A stretch of DNA of 64,000 bases from Clostridium sp. CX1 (GTDB taxonomy: Bacteria; Bacillota; Clostridia; Clostridiales; Clostridiaceae), in NCBI RefSeq assembly GCF_025398335.1, contig NZ_JAODOO010000012.1, positions 1-64,000 of the forward strand. Direction: 5' to 3'. Made by a program: the position numbers and the translations under genes. Every line of letters starts with the position of its first letter. Position 1 is the first letter of the stretch. The notes under the pieces are model-generated. The model made no database searches, was not told the origin of the DNA, and saw only the letters and a list, made by a program, of their open reading frames with translations. This document shows positions 11,555 to 20,296 of this stretch, piece by piece.

Positions 11555-12823
11555 ATGAATAATAACTTATATTACTACGAGCACCAGAATAAACTATTAT
11601 TATCTAATAAAAAATATGACTTTAAAGAGCTTTCGGAAGACTTTGCTCAGAATTATAATGGCACTATTTTTGCATTAAACAGTTTGACTCCTGAAAAATC
11701 TCGGAGAAGCTTTTCTGTAACTTCCGATAGTAATTTATTTATTCAGGAAGAAAACTTAAATCTGTTGAGAAGGAATAGAAGTTCTAGCCTGCCATCTTGG
11801 CTTATTGAGAAGATAGATAATAGAAAGGTCACTGCTGTAAATACTAATTATCCTAATTGGCAGGAGCTTTTATCTAAGGATCTTCCAATAATTAATGGAG
11901 AAAAGTCTAATACTAAAAAGTGGTCTGTAACTGTAGTTGGCCTTGGAGATGTAGGCGGCACCTTGATTACTGGATTACGCTTATTAGGTGGCGATTGTAT
12001 ATCAAGAATTAATATTTTTGATAAAGGGGAAGATAAAATGAAAAGATGGGAGTATGAATGTAATCAAATCCTCTCCCCTACCCCTGATAAAGAATATCCT
12101 CCTATAATTCCTCTTAAGGAAGATGAGCTTTTTAACTGTGATATGTTTATATTCTGTGTTTCTATTGGAGTTCCTCAAGTTGGAAAGGAAGACTTTGATG
12201 TAAGACTGGCTCAATTTGAAGGTAATGCCAAGATAGTAAGCTATTACTCTAGGCTTGCCAGAGAAAGTAACTTTAAAGGCATATTTGCAGTGGTCTCTGA
12301 TCCTGTAGACTTGCTTTGTAAAACAGCCTTTTTGGAGAGTAATAAAGATATAAATAAAAATTTTGATTTTCAGGGCCTTCTACCAGAACAAATAAGAGGT
12401 TATGGCCTAGGAGTAATGAATGCCAGAGCCTCCTACTATGCCTCTGAAAAATTAGAGTATAAACATTACTTAAAGGAAGGGAGAGCCTTTGGGCCTCATG
12501 GTGAAGGACTTATAATAGCTGACAGTATGAAAAATTATAATGAGGAAACTTCAGACTATCTTACAGAAAGAACAAAGAAAGCTAACTTAGAGGTGCGCGC
12601 ACTGGGCTTTAAGCCCTACGTAGCCCCTGCTCTTTCCTCTGGTTCCCTGTCACTTATAGCTACTATAAAAGGAGAATGGCATTACAGCGCTACCTTCTTA
12701 GGTGGTGTATTTATGGGATGCAGAAATAGATTACTTCCTTCAGGTATAGAGCTAGAAACCTATGATTATATTGACGATGTTCTTTTTAAGAAATTACAGC
12801 ATACCTACAACAGTTTTTTATAG
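11555..12823 (+). CDS. Lactate/malate dehydrogenase-like protein with extra N-terminal domain
   Basis: The protein has 422 residues. Residues 1-120 match nothing I know. From about 124 a Rossmann fold starts with VVGLGDVGG (129-135). SDPVDLLCKTAF resembles the NPVD region of lactate/malate dehydrogenases, MNARASYYASEKL resembles their arginine helix, and FGPHGEG resembles the catalytic-histidine loop (GEHGDS in the family). This points to an NAD-dependent 2-hydroxyacid or other alcohol dehydrogenase with an unknown substrate. It lies 29 nt after the large multidomain gene and 23 nt before the flavodoxin-fold gene, so the three are probably co-transcribed. Its N-terminal extension and companions set it apart from housekeeping LDH. 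Confidence 0.75.
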   Translation: MNNNLYYYEHQNKLLLSNKKYDFKELSEDFAQNYNGTIFALNSLTPEKSRRSFSVTSDSNLFIQEENLNLLRRNRSSSLPSWLIEKIDNRKVTAVNTNYPNWQELLSKDLPIINGEKSNTKKWSVTVVGLGDVGGTLITGLRLLGGDCISRINIFDKGEDKMKRWEYECNQILSPTPDKEYPPIIPLKEDELFNCDMFIFCVSIGVPQVGKEDFDVRLAQFEGNAKIVSYYSRLARESNFKGIFAVVSDPVDLLCKTAFLESNKDINKNFDFQGLLPEQIRGYGLGVMNARASYYASEKLEYKHYLKEGRAFGPHGEGLIIADSMKNYNEETSDYLTERTKKANLEVRALGFKPYVAPALSSGSLSLIATIKGEWHYSATFLGGVFMGCRNRLLPSGIELETYDYIDDVLFKKLQHTYNSFL

Positions 12824-12846
12824 ATTTTAAAAGAGGTGGTGAATCT

Positions 12847-13899
12847 ATGGAGACTTTATATGTAATAGTTCCAAATGAAAGTATTTCTGGACAGTTACAG
12901 GGAATGATCCAAAGTTTCTCTAATAGTTTTCATTCTACAGTATACGTAAAAGCTCCCTCAGATTGTTCCAATTTTAAAAATAAAAAGATACTCTTTGCAG
13001 CGGAGGTTGGTATCACTGGTTATGACTTGACAATGCTAAAGTTTTTCGAAAAACTTAAAGATGAGGAAAATGACTTTTTCTATGGCTCTACCGGTGCACT
13101 GCTAATTCACAGCAGCTCTGAACTTGGAACCAAAGGAACCGCTCAAGATATTATTTTCTTAGCAAATAGCTTAGGCTGCAATTTTATAGGTAAGTCTTTA
13201 GTGGAAGCTACCTCTAGCCTAAGAAACTTCCTAACATGGCAAAAGGTTATTCCATTAACTTTAGAAGAAATTTGTATTGATTTATGTAATAAACTAGGCC
13301 AAAGATTATTGGAATATAAGGATTCATCACCAAAGAAAAATAAAAAAGTAACAGTATTATACTCTTCACCAAATAAATTTTCTAATACTCTAGAATTATG
13401 GAATATGATATCAAAACACTTAAAAGGATTAAATATAAAAGAAATACAAATAGAAAATGGCAAAGTTCAGGATTGCAAGGGCTGCTCCTATAAACTCTGT
13501 GTCCATTACAGCAAACAAAACAGCTGCTTCTACGGGGGTATGCTGGTTGAAGATGTGTTACCTTCTATCGAAGAATCAGATTCAATAATATGGCTGTGCC
13601 CTAACTATAACGATGCTATAGCAGCTAATTTAACCGCTACAATAAATAGACTTACAGTGTTATATCATAGGATTAAATTTTATGATAAATCTATTTTTGG
13701 AGTAATAGTTTCTGGTAACTCTGGTGGAGACTCTGTAGCAAAGCAACTTATAGGAGCGCTTAATATTAATAAGGGCTTTAGACTTCCCCCTTATGCAATT
13801 ATTACGGAAACTGCCAATGACCCTAAAGCAATATTTAATGTGGAGAATATAGAGGTTAAGGCAGAAAACTTTGCAAGATACATTACTAAGGGTCTATAG
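12847..13899 (+). CDS. Flavodoxin-fold NAD(P)H-dependent oxidoreductase-like protein
   Basis: The protein has 350 residues. AGAGGTGG about 10 nt before ATG 12847 supports the start. The C-terminal half (about 163-345) matches NADPH-dependent FMN reductases: VTVLYSSPNKFSNT for the phosphate loop, VQDCKGCSYKLC with the CxxC-type pair, and IIWLCPNYND for the second flavin loop. The N-terminal half (1-160) looks like a second, degenerate alpha/beta domain. The likely role is flavin-dependent reduction of a small molecule made or used by the two upstream genes; that is inferred from the operon only. The operon ends at the hairpin at 13904-13939. Confidence 0.75.
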   Translation: METLYVIVPNESISGQLQGMIQSFSNSFHSTVYVKAPSDCSNFKNKKILFAAEVGITGYDLTMLKFFEKLKDEENDFFYGSTGALLIHSSSELGTKGTAQDIIFLANSLGCNFIGKSLVEATSSLRNFLTWQKVIPLTLEEICIDLCNKLGQRLLEYKDSSPKKNKKVTVLYSSPNKFSNTLELWNMISKHLKGLNIKEIQIENGKVQDCKGCSYKLCVHYSKQNSCFYGGMLVEDVLPSIEESDSIIWLCPNYNDAIAANLTATINRLTVLYHRIKFYDKSIFGVIVSGNSGGDSVAKQLIGALNINKGFRLPPYAIITETANDPKAIFNVENIEVKAENFARYITKGL

Positions 13900-13903
13900 A
13901 AAG

Positions 13904-13939
13904 ATAAGCTGTGAACAAATTCCTTTATTCACAGCTTAT
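13904..13939. terminator. Bidirectional hairpin between convergent genes
   Basis: Arms ATAAGCTGTGAA (13904-13915) and TTCACAGCTTAT (13928-13939) pair perfectly over 12 bp with a 12-nt loop. The hairpin sits between the end of the three-gene operon and the convergent ferritin-like gene, so it probably stops both. There is no long T-run on either side. Confidence 0.7.
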
Positions 13940-13945
13940 TACTAT

Positions 13946-14425
13946 TTACTCTTCTATTTCACTAAGTAATTTTGTAAAATAATCAACATGGGCTTTTTCC
14001 TGCTCTATTAAACCAGATAGCACTTCTTTGACTTCACCAATAGAAATTCCTTCGTACATCTTTGTATAAACCTCTACAGTTAACTTTTCCGACTTTATGG
14101 CATATTCTAAAGCAGATTTTAAACTTTTAAATGCGTCCTCTGCCGGTTCTTTTTTATCGAATACCTTATTTTCTATTAATGCCTTTAAATAAGCAGTTAC
14201 ATCTGTATCAAATAGATAATCGTAGTCATCCTCTTTTTTTTCTAATAGGTCATTATATATTTTTGTAAACTGTTCTTTGTGAATAAACTCCTGACCTGCA
14301 GCAGCTAATAAAAAATCTTTTATTTTTCCTGTAGTATATTTAGCGCCATTAGTATAAAACTTTTGTCCCTCTTCTTCCATTAATATAGCTATTTTTAATA
14401 TTTCAAGTCCGTTAAAATTATTCAT
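13946..14425 (-). CDS. Ferritin-like (rubrerythrin-type) di-iron domain protein
   Basis: The protein has 159 residues. ATG 14425 is preferred over GTG 14446 because GGTAGGGG lies just upstream. Two E..H-type helix pairs are visible: EEEGQKFY and QEFIHKEQF in the first half, EYAIKSEKLTVEVY and EQEKAHVDYF in the second. These are the usual ligand helices of a ferritin/rubrerythrin-like four-helix bundle. There is no C-terminal rubredoxin domain, so it is not a full rubrerythrin. Peroxide reduction or iron handling under oxygen stress is likely from the family. It is a single gene. Confidence 0.75.
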   Translation of the reverse strand: MNNFNGLEILKIAILMEEEGQKFYTNGAKYTTGKIKDFLLAAAGQEFIHKEQFTKIYNDLLEKKEDDYDYLFDTDVTAYLKALIENKVFDKKEPAEDAFKSLKSALEYAIKSEKLTVEVYTKMYEGISIGEVKEVLSGLIEQEKAHVDYFTKLLSEIEE

Positions 14426-14736
14426 ACTATCCCCTACCTTTCCCACAGAATTACTAGATAATTTAAAAAATACTGAACCTTATATAAAATATATCATATA
14501 ACACCTATGTTGTACAAGGGTAATGGGTGTTATAGGCTCTAATCCATATATATGCCAAATTCTTATTATTAGTAGAACAAAACTTGGTACTATTACAAAT
14601 AATTTTCCCTTGCATTTTGAATTGTTGATGTATTGTATTATAATAAACTTACTACACTAAAGAATAAATTCTAAAATGTTAAAGCCTTGATGAAACATTT
14701 AGGAAAACAAAAATTTTCGACAAGCAGGTGATTTTA
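14426..14736. other. Intergenic region, AT-rich, divergent promoters expected
   Basis: About 310 bases lie between the divergent ferritin-like and PHP genes. The stretch is very AT-rich and must carry both promoters. A TATAAT-like hexamer occurs near 14640, but I see no -35 box at the right distance. No ORF, repeat or structured RNA was recognised. Confidence 0.4.
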
Positions 14737-15576
14737 TTGTATAAAAAAGGAGATTTTCACTTACACACAAAGGCTTCCGATGGTAAGCTATCCCCAAAAG
14801 AATTAGTTAACCTAGCTAGAAAAGAAGAGGTAGATATAATGGCAGTTACAGATCACGATACGGTGGCAGGTATTGATGAAGCTGTCTCCGAAGGAAAGCA
14901 TATTGGAATTACAGTAATTCCCGGAATAGAACTTTCTACCCTTCATAGAAATAAAACTGTTCATATCTTGGGATATTTTAGGTCTATAGAAGACATAAGT
15001 GAGGAATTCAAAAGCTATTTAAAAGACATGAATGAATATAGGATTCAAAGAGCAGAAAAGATTGTAGAAAACTTATACAAAATCTTTAATATAAAACTAG
15101 ACTCTAAGAAGATGCTAGAAGGAGCTCATGGCATTGTAGCAAGGCCTCATATTGCAAAAGCTATAGTGGATGCAGGTTATAACTATACCTGGGATTATAT
15201 TTTTGAACATTTTATTGGTGAAGATAGTCCAGCCTATGTTCCCAATAAGAAGCTAACTACAGAGGATGGAATAAGACTATTAAAGTCTGTAAATGCCCTT
15301 GTTTCATTAGCTCATCCTGTTTTAATAAAAACTTTAGACATAGATGAGCTGTTGACTCTTCCTTTTGATGGAATTGAGGCTATATACTCTATGAATAGTG
15401 CAGAGGATACGGAAAGGTTTAAAAATTATGCGGAAAAGTATAACAAAATAATTACTGCAGGCTCTGATTTCCACGGTATAGCTAAGGATGATTCAAAACA
15501 TGCCTCTAGGGTTGGTGAGGTATCCTTAGACAAGTATGGTATTGAAGCCTTTCTAGATAAGCTTAATGATATGTAA
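14737..15576 (+). CDS. PHP-domain metal-dependent phosphoesterase
   Basis: The protein has about 279 residues. The in-frame GTG at 14728 overlaps the ribosome binding site AGGTGA (14726-14731), so TTG 14737 is the better start. PHP metal-binding motifs appear in order: DFHLHTKASDG, VTDHDTVAG, IPGIELST, LAHP and GSDFHG. The family (TrpH/YciV-like) hydrolyses 3'-5' or 3',5'-bisphosphate nucleotides or short oligonucleotides; the substrate here is not known. It is a single gene followed by a 13-bp hairpin. Confidence 0.85.
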   Translation: MYKKGDFHLHTKASDGKLSPKELVNLARKEEVDIMAVTDHDTVAGIDEAVSEGKHIGITVIPGIELSTLHRNKTVHILGYFRSIEDISEEFKSYLKDMNEYRIQRAEKIVENLYKIFNIKLDSKKMLEGAHGIVARPHIAKAIVDAGYNYTWDYIFEHFIGEDSPAYVPNKKLTTEDGIRLLKSVNALVSLAHPVLIKTLDIDELLTLPFDGIEAIYSMNSAEDTERFKNYAEKYNKIITAGSDFHGIAKDDSKHASRVGEVSLDKYGIEAFLDKLNDM

Positions 15577-15594
15577 TTCTAATAACTAGAAATA

Positions 15595-15631
15595 GGAAGA
15601 AGATAACTTTCATTACTTGTTATCTTCTTCC
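15595..15631. terminator. Hairpin between convergent genes
   Basis: GGAAGAAGATAAC (15595-15607) pairs perfectly with GTTATCTTCTTCC (15619-15631) around an 11-nt loop. It sits between the PHP gene and the convergent holin-like gene. No strong T-run follows. Confidence 0.6.
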
Positions 15632-15667
15632 CATTGATCTTAAGGTTTTTATTTCTTAATTTAATGG

Positions 15668-15883
15668 TTATTTTAGCTTTTTTCTATTAGAAGCATCGTC
15701 AAGAAATCCCCTATTATTGGTCTGAGGATTGTTTAAAATTCCTGCTATTACAAGTATAGATAAAAAAGCGTTAATTAATTCGTCATAGTTATCAGGAAGA
15801 ATATCCTTTCCAAAGGCCTTTAATAACATAGGTATAAATGCAGCAATAGAAAGCCATAGGCCGTAGTTTCTAAATCTATTCAT
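15668..15883 (-). CDS. Small holin-like membrane protein
   Basis: The protein has 71 residues. ATG 15883 follows GGGTGGT; the in-frame ATG at 15895 has no ribosome binding site. A hydrophobic segment (LWLSIAAFIPMLLKAF) is followed by a second one (NAFLSILVIAGIL) and a tail starting NNPQT. This layout resembles the short Phage_holin_1 type, where the second helix ends in a NNPTT-like motif. No endolysin or other phage gene is nearby, so it is either a domesticated holin or a small membrane protein of other function. Confidence 0.55.
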   Translation of the reverse strand: MNRFRNYGLWLSIAAFIPMLLKAFGKDILPDNYDELINAFLSILVIAGILNNPQTNNRGFLDDASNRKKLK

Positions 15884-16020
15884 ATTACCACCCATTAATA
15901 TTATTTATTAAGGGGTGTACTAAATTATCACTATTATTTACAATACTTTCCCATAATACAAAACATTTTTTATCCTATAGGTATAAACTTTAATATTTCA
16001 TGTTAAAGAAAATATTACCC

Positions 16021-17421
16021 TTAAGCCTCTACTAAAAATGCATTATATCCCTTTACAGCTTCATAAATATCTGCTTTACTTGCTATCTCCCATGGAGCAT
16101 GCATATTGTGAAGAGCTATTCCAAAGTCTACTACATTCATTCCGTATTCAGCTAAAATATAAGCTATAGTTCCGCCACCGCCTTGGTCCACCTTTCCAAG
16201 CTCAGAGGTTTGCCATACTACATTATGTTTATCCATAATATTTCTTAATTCAGCTATATACTCTGGGTTAGCATCATTAGAGCTATTCTTTCCTCTTGCT
16301 CCAGTATACTTGTTAAATACTACACCCTTTCCAAAGTATGCTGTGTTCTTCTTCTCCATAACTGATGGAAAGTTTGGGTCGTAGGCTGCAGTTACATCAG
16401 AGGACAACATCTTTGAATTTCTTAATGTTCTTCTTAATTTTAATCCATCATAGTCATTACAGAGGTTCATGATTTCCGCTAATGTATCTTCAAAAAACTT
16501 AGAATGCATTCCTGTAGCACCTACACTTCCTATTTCCTCTTTATCTACTAATAGGGTAACGCAGGTTTTATCAGGGTTCTCTATGTTCATCATAGACTCG
16601 AAGGATGTATATGCACATATTCTGTCATCATGACCATAGGCCATAACCATACTTTTGTCTATTCCATAATCTCTAGCCTTTCCTGAAGGAACCACCTCAA
16701 GTTCTGCAGATACAAAATCTTCCTCTATAATTCCATACTTATCATTTAATAGTTTTAATATGTTTTGTTTAACTCTATCCTTTCCATCTTTATCTGCAAT
16801 TGGCATACTTCCAATTAAAATATTTAAATCTTCTCCTTCAATAACCTTATTGGCTTTTTTGTCCATTTGGTCTGCAGCTAAATGTATAAGAAGATCTGAA
16901 ACTCCAACTACTGGATCATTTTCATCTTCACCTATTACTACATCTACTTTTGTTCCGTCCTTTTTTATTACAACTCCATGAATCGCCAGCGGAAGTGTAA
17001 CCCACTGATATTTCTTTATACCTCCATAATAATGTGTCTCAAATAAAGCTAAATCTGTATCTTCATATAATGGATTTTGCTTTAAATCTAGTCTTGGAGA
17101 ATCTACATGGGCCCCTAGTATTCTTAATCCCTGTTCAAAACCATTACTTCCGATGACAAATAAAGCCAAGGATTTATCCATTTTATTTGCATAGACCTTA
17201 TCTCCAGCTTTTAAAGTGCCTTTTTCTTTTAAAATTGCATCTAAAGATTTGTATCCTGCTTTTTCTGCTCTAGATATAAACTCTAATACACATTCTCTTT
17301 CTGTTTTACATTTAGAAACAAACTCCTTATACCTATCAGATAAGCTAAATACTTTTTTTAAATCTTCCTCTGAATACTTATCCCAAGCATATTCATATTT
17401 TTTTGTCAATTCCTTTGTCAT
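16021..17421 (-). CDS. apeB: M18 family aminopeptidase
   Basis: The protein has 466 residues, the usual length for bacterial M18 aminopeptidases. ATG 17421 follows GGGAGAAAGG; the upstream TTG at 17439 is inside that site. Zinc-ligand motifs of the family are present: GAHVDSPRLDL, VDKEEIGSVGATG, SSDVTAAYDP and the C-terminal HNMHAPWEIAS. It removes N-terminal amino acids from peptides in the cytoplasm. The gene is about 38 nt downstream of the CorA stop and may be co-transcribed with it. Confidence 0.9.
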   Translation of the reverse strand: MTKELTKKYEYAWDKYSEEDLKKVFSLSDRYKEFVSKCKTERECVLEFISRAEKAGYKSLDAILKEKGTLKAGDKVYANKMDKSLALFVIGSNGFEQGLRILGAHVDSPRLDLKQNPLYEDTDLALFETHYYGGIKKYQWVTLPLAIHGVVIKKDGTKVDVVIGEDENDPVVGVSDLLIHLAADQMDKKANKVIEGEDLNILIGSMPIADKDGKDRVKQNILKLLNDKYGIIEEDFVSAELEVVPSGKARDYGIDKSMVMAYGHDDRICAYTSFESMMNIENPDKTCVTLLVDKEEIGSVGATGMHSKFFEDTLAEIMNLCNDYDGLKLRRTLRNSKMLSSDVTAAYDPNFPSVMEKKNTAYFGKGVVFNKYTGARGKNSSNDANPEYIAELRNIMDKHNVVWQTSELGKVDQGGGGTIAYILAEYGMNVVDFGIALHNMHAPWEIASKADIYEAVKGYNAFLVEA

Positions 17422-17459
17422 TTTCCTTTCTCCCTTCAAACTTAATTTATAGATCTACT

Positions 17460-18398
17460 CTAAAGCCACTTCTTCTTTTTAAATATAAGTATTAAGGTGC
17501 AGGCAATAGAAATCATAAAAAATACTACATAATAACATCCATGTTCTATTTCCATTAAAGGAATTCCCTTTAGATTCATACCATACATACTAGTAATTAA
17601 ATTCAAAGGTAAAAATATAGTAGCTATTACAGTAAAAACCTTCATCAGTTCATTAGTTTTGTTAGCAATTTCAGATTCAAAAGCCTCTCTTACTAATGCT
17701 AAATCCTGTACAAGATTTTCTAAAGCCAGCATCAATTTATCAATTTTTTTATTTAAGCTTACAAAGTGTCCAATATTCTCTTTTTCTATTATTAGATTAT
17801 CATTACTCACTAAGCTGTCACCTATATATCTAAGTGGATTTAGGTACTTTTTTATTTTATACACCTGTCTTCTTAAAGTTATTAGGTTATCTATTTGTTC
17901 ATGTCTTGGATTTTTTAAAATGCTTATTTCAATTTTATCTGCTTCTGATTCTAAAGAAGAAATCACATTATAATTGTTAACAATTATTCTATCTAAAATG
18001 TAATAAAGCAATATACAAACCCGTGGTTTATCCCTGAGCATGAAACAATTTTTAAAGTCACCTATATCCTTTATTAGATTCTCTACAATATCGATTCTAT
18101 CTTTACATATAGTTACTAAATAATCCTCACCTAAAAACACATTTAACTCTTTTGAGGTAACTATCTCCCTGCAATACTCTAGTATATTCAGGACGATAAA
18201 TACATAATCCTCATAAAAACTAATTTTAGAAGACTGAGAAAAATTTTTACATTCAGCTAAACTGTCTTCATCTAATAAAATAATTTCTTTAACCTTCTCT
18301 AATTCATCTACATGTACTAAAATCCAGTAGTGACTCCCATTAAACTTAAAATTATTAGTAACATCCTTAAAATTATTATTCAGGTCAAAAATTTTCAT
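17460..18398 (-). CDS. corA: CorA-family Mg2+ / divalent cation channel
   Basis: The protein has 312 residues, typical of CorA. The signature GMN is present in TSMYGMNLKGIP at the end of the first membrane helix, and a second helix (VVFFMISIACTLILIF) leads into the basic tail KKKKWL. The long soluble N-terminal domain and the helical stalk are as in CorA. It imports Mg2+ (or exports/imports other divalent ions) across the cytoplasmic membrane as a pentamer. Confidence 0.88.
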   Translation of the reverse strand: MKIFDLNNNFKDVTNNFKFNGSHYWILVHVDELEKVKEIILLDEDSLAECKNFSQSSKISFYEDYVFIVLNILEYCREIVTSKELNVFLGEDYLVTICKDRIDIVENLIKDIGDFKNCFMLRDKPRVCILLYYILDRIIVNNYNVISSLESEADKIEISILKNPRHEQIDNLITLRRQVYKIKKYLNPLRYIGDSLVSNDNLIIEKENIGHFVSLNKKIDKLMLALENLVQDLALVREAFESEIANKTNELMKVFTVIATIFLPLNLITSMYGMNLKGIPLMEIEHGCYYVVFFMISIACTLILIFKKKKWL

Positions 18399-18441
18399 AG
18401 AATCACCCCAATATAAGTACTGACAAAAACATAGGAATATT

Positions 18442-18485
18442 AAAACTTGAGAATTGAACTGTTAAAATTTCAATTCCCAAGTTTT
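18442..18485 (-). terminator. Hairpin downstream of the fthC group
   Basis: AAAACTTGAGAATTGAA (18442-18458) pairs with TTCAATTCCCAAGTTTT (18469-18485) apart from a mismatch inside the stem. It lies after the fthC stop at 18528, on the way to corA. Confidence 0.55.
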
Positions 18486-18527
18486 TATTATTGCTTATTA
18501 CAAGCCAGTATTTATATTTTGTGAGGT

Positions 18528-19076
18528 TTAATCAGTAATTATTCCATCTATAAATTCATCATTGTCATCCATAGGAACTTCTTCTAAAACTTGAAAACTA
18601 TATCCGAGAGCTATCTTCAAGGAATCTTTTCTTGTCTTCCTTAAAAACCTATCATAAAAACCGCCGCCGTATCCAACTCTTCCGCCTTTTCTATCAAAGG
18701 CAACTCCTGGAAGGTAAGAAACATCAATTAGGCTTTCATCTATTTTTAATTTGCTATCTTCAGGTTCTAATATACCATAAGCTCCTGGTTTTAAATCTTC
18801 AAAACCTTTTATTTCCACTACATCCATTCCCTCTTCCTTAGAAATTATTCTAGGAACAGAAACTCTTTTTCCATCCTTAAGTGCTTGTTTTATGATTTTA
18901 TGTGTATCTAATTCTGTATCATAACTTACAAAAATAAAGATAACCTTTGCTTCTTGATATTCCTTGCTATTAGTAACCTTTTTAAATATTATACTATCTA
19001 GATTTTCCCTTTCTGCCTCTGTTAAAAGAGCCCTCCTTTCTTTTATCATTTTTCTAATTCCCCTTTTACTTTCCAT
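18528..19076 (-). CDS. fthC: 5-formyltetrahydrofolate cyclo-ligase
   Basis: The protein has about 182 residues. The tandem ATGs at 19079 and 19076 follow AAGGGG; 19076 gives the better spacing. The family signature GGRVGYGGGFYDRFL is near the C-terminus and the N-terminal basic stretch RKMIKERRALL binds nucleotide in relatives. The enzyme uses ATP to turn 5-formyl-THF into 5,10-methenyl-THF. The start overlaps the hprK stop by about 11 nt, so translation of the two is probably coupled. Confidence 0.9.
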   Translation of the reverse strand: MESKRGIRKMIKERRALLTEAERENLDSIIFKKVTNSKEYQEAKVIFIFVSYDTELDTHKIIKQALKDGKRVSVPRIISKEEGMDVVEIKGFEDLKPGAYGILEPEDSKLKIDESLIDVSYLPGVAFDRKGGRVGYGGGFYDRFLRKTRKDSLKIALGYSFQVLEEVPMDDNDEFIDGIITD

Positions 19077-19995
19077 CATTTCCCCTTCTTTCAGATTCTT
19101 CCTTAATCCTCTGTCCAATTATATCCACTGGTGTTATATTAGTTATGAAGCTGTATCTATAATTTGCCGCTGCTGCTTCAATTATAACAGCCACATTTCT
19201 ACCTGGTCTTATTGGAATTTTAAGCTTTCTCACCGGTACGTTCAATATGTCTATATATTCCTTGTCTATACCTAATCTGTCATAGTTCTGCTCTTCCTTC
19301 CACTGCTCAATATACACAACAAGGTGTATTTCCTTGCTTTTTAATATTGAACTTAAGCCATAAAGAGCAGGAATGTCAATTATGCCCATTCCTCTAACTT
19401 CAATCATTCCAGCAGTTATGTATGGAGAGGTTCCATAGAGAGAGCCATCTATTTCTTTAATATCAACAGCATCATCTGCTACAAGTCTATGGCCTCTTTT
19501 TATAAGTTCAAGGGCAGTTTCACTTTTACCTATACCGCTTTCCCCTGTTATAAGAATCCCTATTCCGTAAACATCTACAAGAACTCCATGAAGCCTTGTC
19601 TCCGGTGCTAACTTATCATCTAGGTAATTCATAAGCTTATTTACAAATCTGGTAGAAGTGTTTTCTGTCCTTAAAATCCACCTGTTATTTTTTTTCGCTG
19701 TTTCCATAAACTCCTCATGAGGCTCTAAGCCTCTAGTTATTATGGTGCATGGACTATCAAATTTAAAGTATTTTTCTAGTCTTTTCCTTCTTAAGGATGG
19801 CTGCATTGCATCTAAAAAACTCCATTCAGCCTTTCCAACAACCTGAACTCTTTCATTTGCATAGTAATTATAGAAGCCTGAAAACTGAAGTCCTGGTCTA
19901 TTTATATCACTAATGGTTATTTCAGTAACTGTATCTCCTTCGTTAACTACTTCTAAACTTAAATCTTCTATGAGATCTTTAACTGTTACTCCCAT
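19066..19995 (-). CDS. hprK: HPr kinase/phosphorylase
   Basis: The protein has 309 residues, full length. The Walker A motif GESGIGKS is at 151-158, followed by LVADDAVDI and the HprK signature IEVRGMGIIDIPALYG. It phosphorylates and dephosphorylates Ser46 of HPr and so sets carbon catabolite control with CcpA in Firmicutes. It is 26 nt downstream of the DUF896 gene and overlaps fthC, so the three form an operon. The partner HPr gene is not in the window. Confidence 0.95.
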   Translation of the reverse strand: MGVTVKDLIEDLSLEVVNEGDTVTEITISDINRPGLQFSGFYNYYANERVQVVGKAEWSFLDAMQPSLRRKRLEKYFKFDSPCTIITRGLEPHEEFMETAKKNNRWILRTENTSTRFVNKLMNYLDDKLAPETRLHGVLVDVYGIGILITGESGIGKSETALELIKRGHRLVADDAVDIKEIDGSLYGTSPYITAGMIEVRGMGIIDIPALYGLSSILKSKEIHLVVYIEQWKEEQNYDRLGIDKEYIDILNVPVRKLKIPIRPGRNVAVIIEAAAANYRYSFITNITPVDIIGQRIKEESERRGNDGK

Positions 19996-20021
19996 TTATT
20001 TTCTCCTCTCAGCTTCCTGAT

Positions 20022-20195
20022 TTACTTAGATTTCTTCTCTATTCCCTCTAATTGTGCTCTAAAGTTCCTCTTTACATTATCAATATATCTTCTTCTAAGT
20101 TTTTGCTGTTCATCCTTTTCTTCCTCTGTAAGACCTTCATTTTTGCTCTTCTTATATAAAAAGTTTATTCTTTCTATTAGTTCATCAATATTCAT
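20022..20195 (-). CDS. DUF896 (YnzC-type) small protein
   Basis: The protein has 57 residues. AGGAG lies 8 nt before ATG 20195; the GTG at 20204 is part of that site. LIERINFLYKKSKNEGLT and LRRRYIDNVKRNFRAQL are the two helices of the DUF896/UPF0291 family. Its function is unknown; a B. subtilis member is part of the SOS-linked yneA operon. Here it heads the hprK-fthC operon. Confidence 0.85.
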   Translation of the reverse strand: MNIDELIERINFLYKKSKNEGLTEEEKDEQQKLRRRYIDNVKRNFRAQLEGIEKKSK

Positions 20196-20296
20196 TGTTA
20201 TCACTCCTACTATATTTATAATTACATTTTTATATTACATTATACATAAATTTGTTCAATATATAAAGTTTTTACTGCTAAATTATAGAACAAAAT

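Noticed and set aside
13143-13463. 106-codon antisense ORF in the flavodoxin-fold gene
   Set aside because: It lies wholly opposite a well-supported gene and has no start signal.
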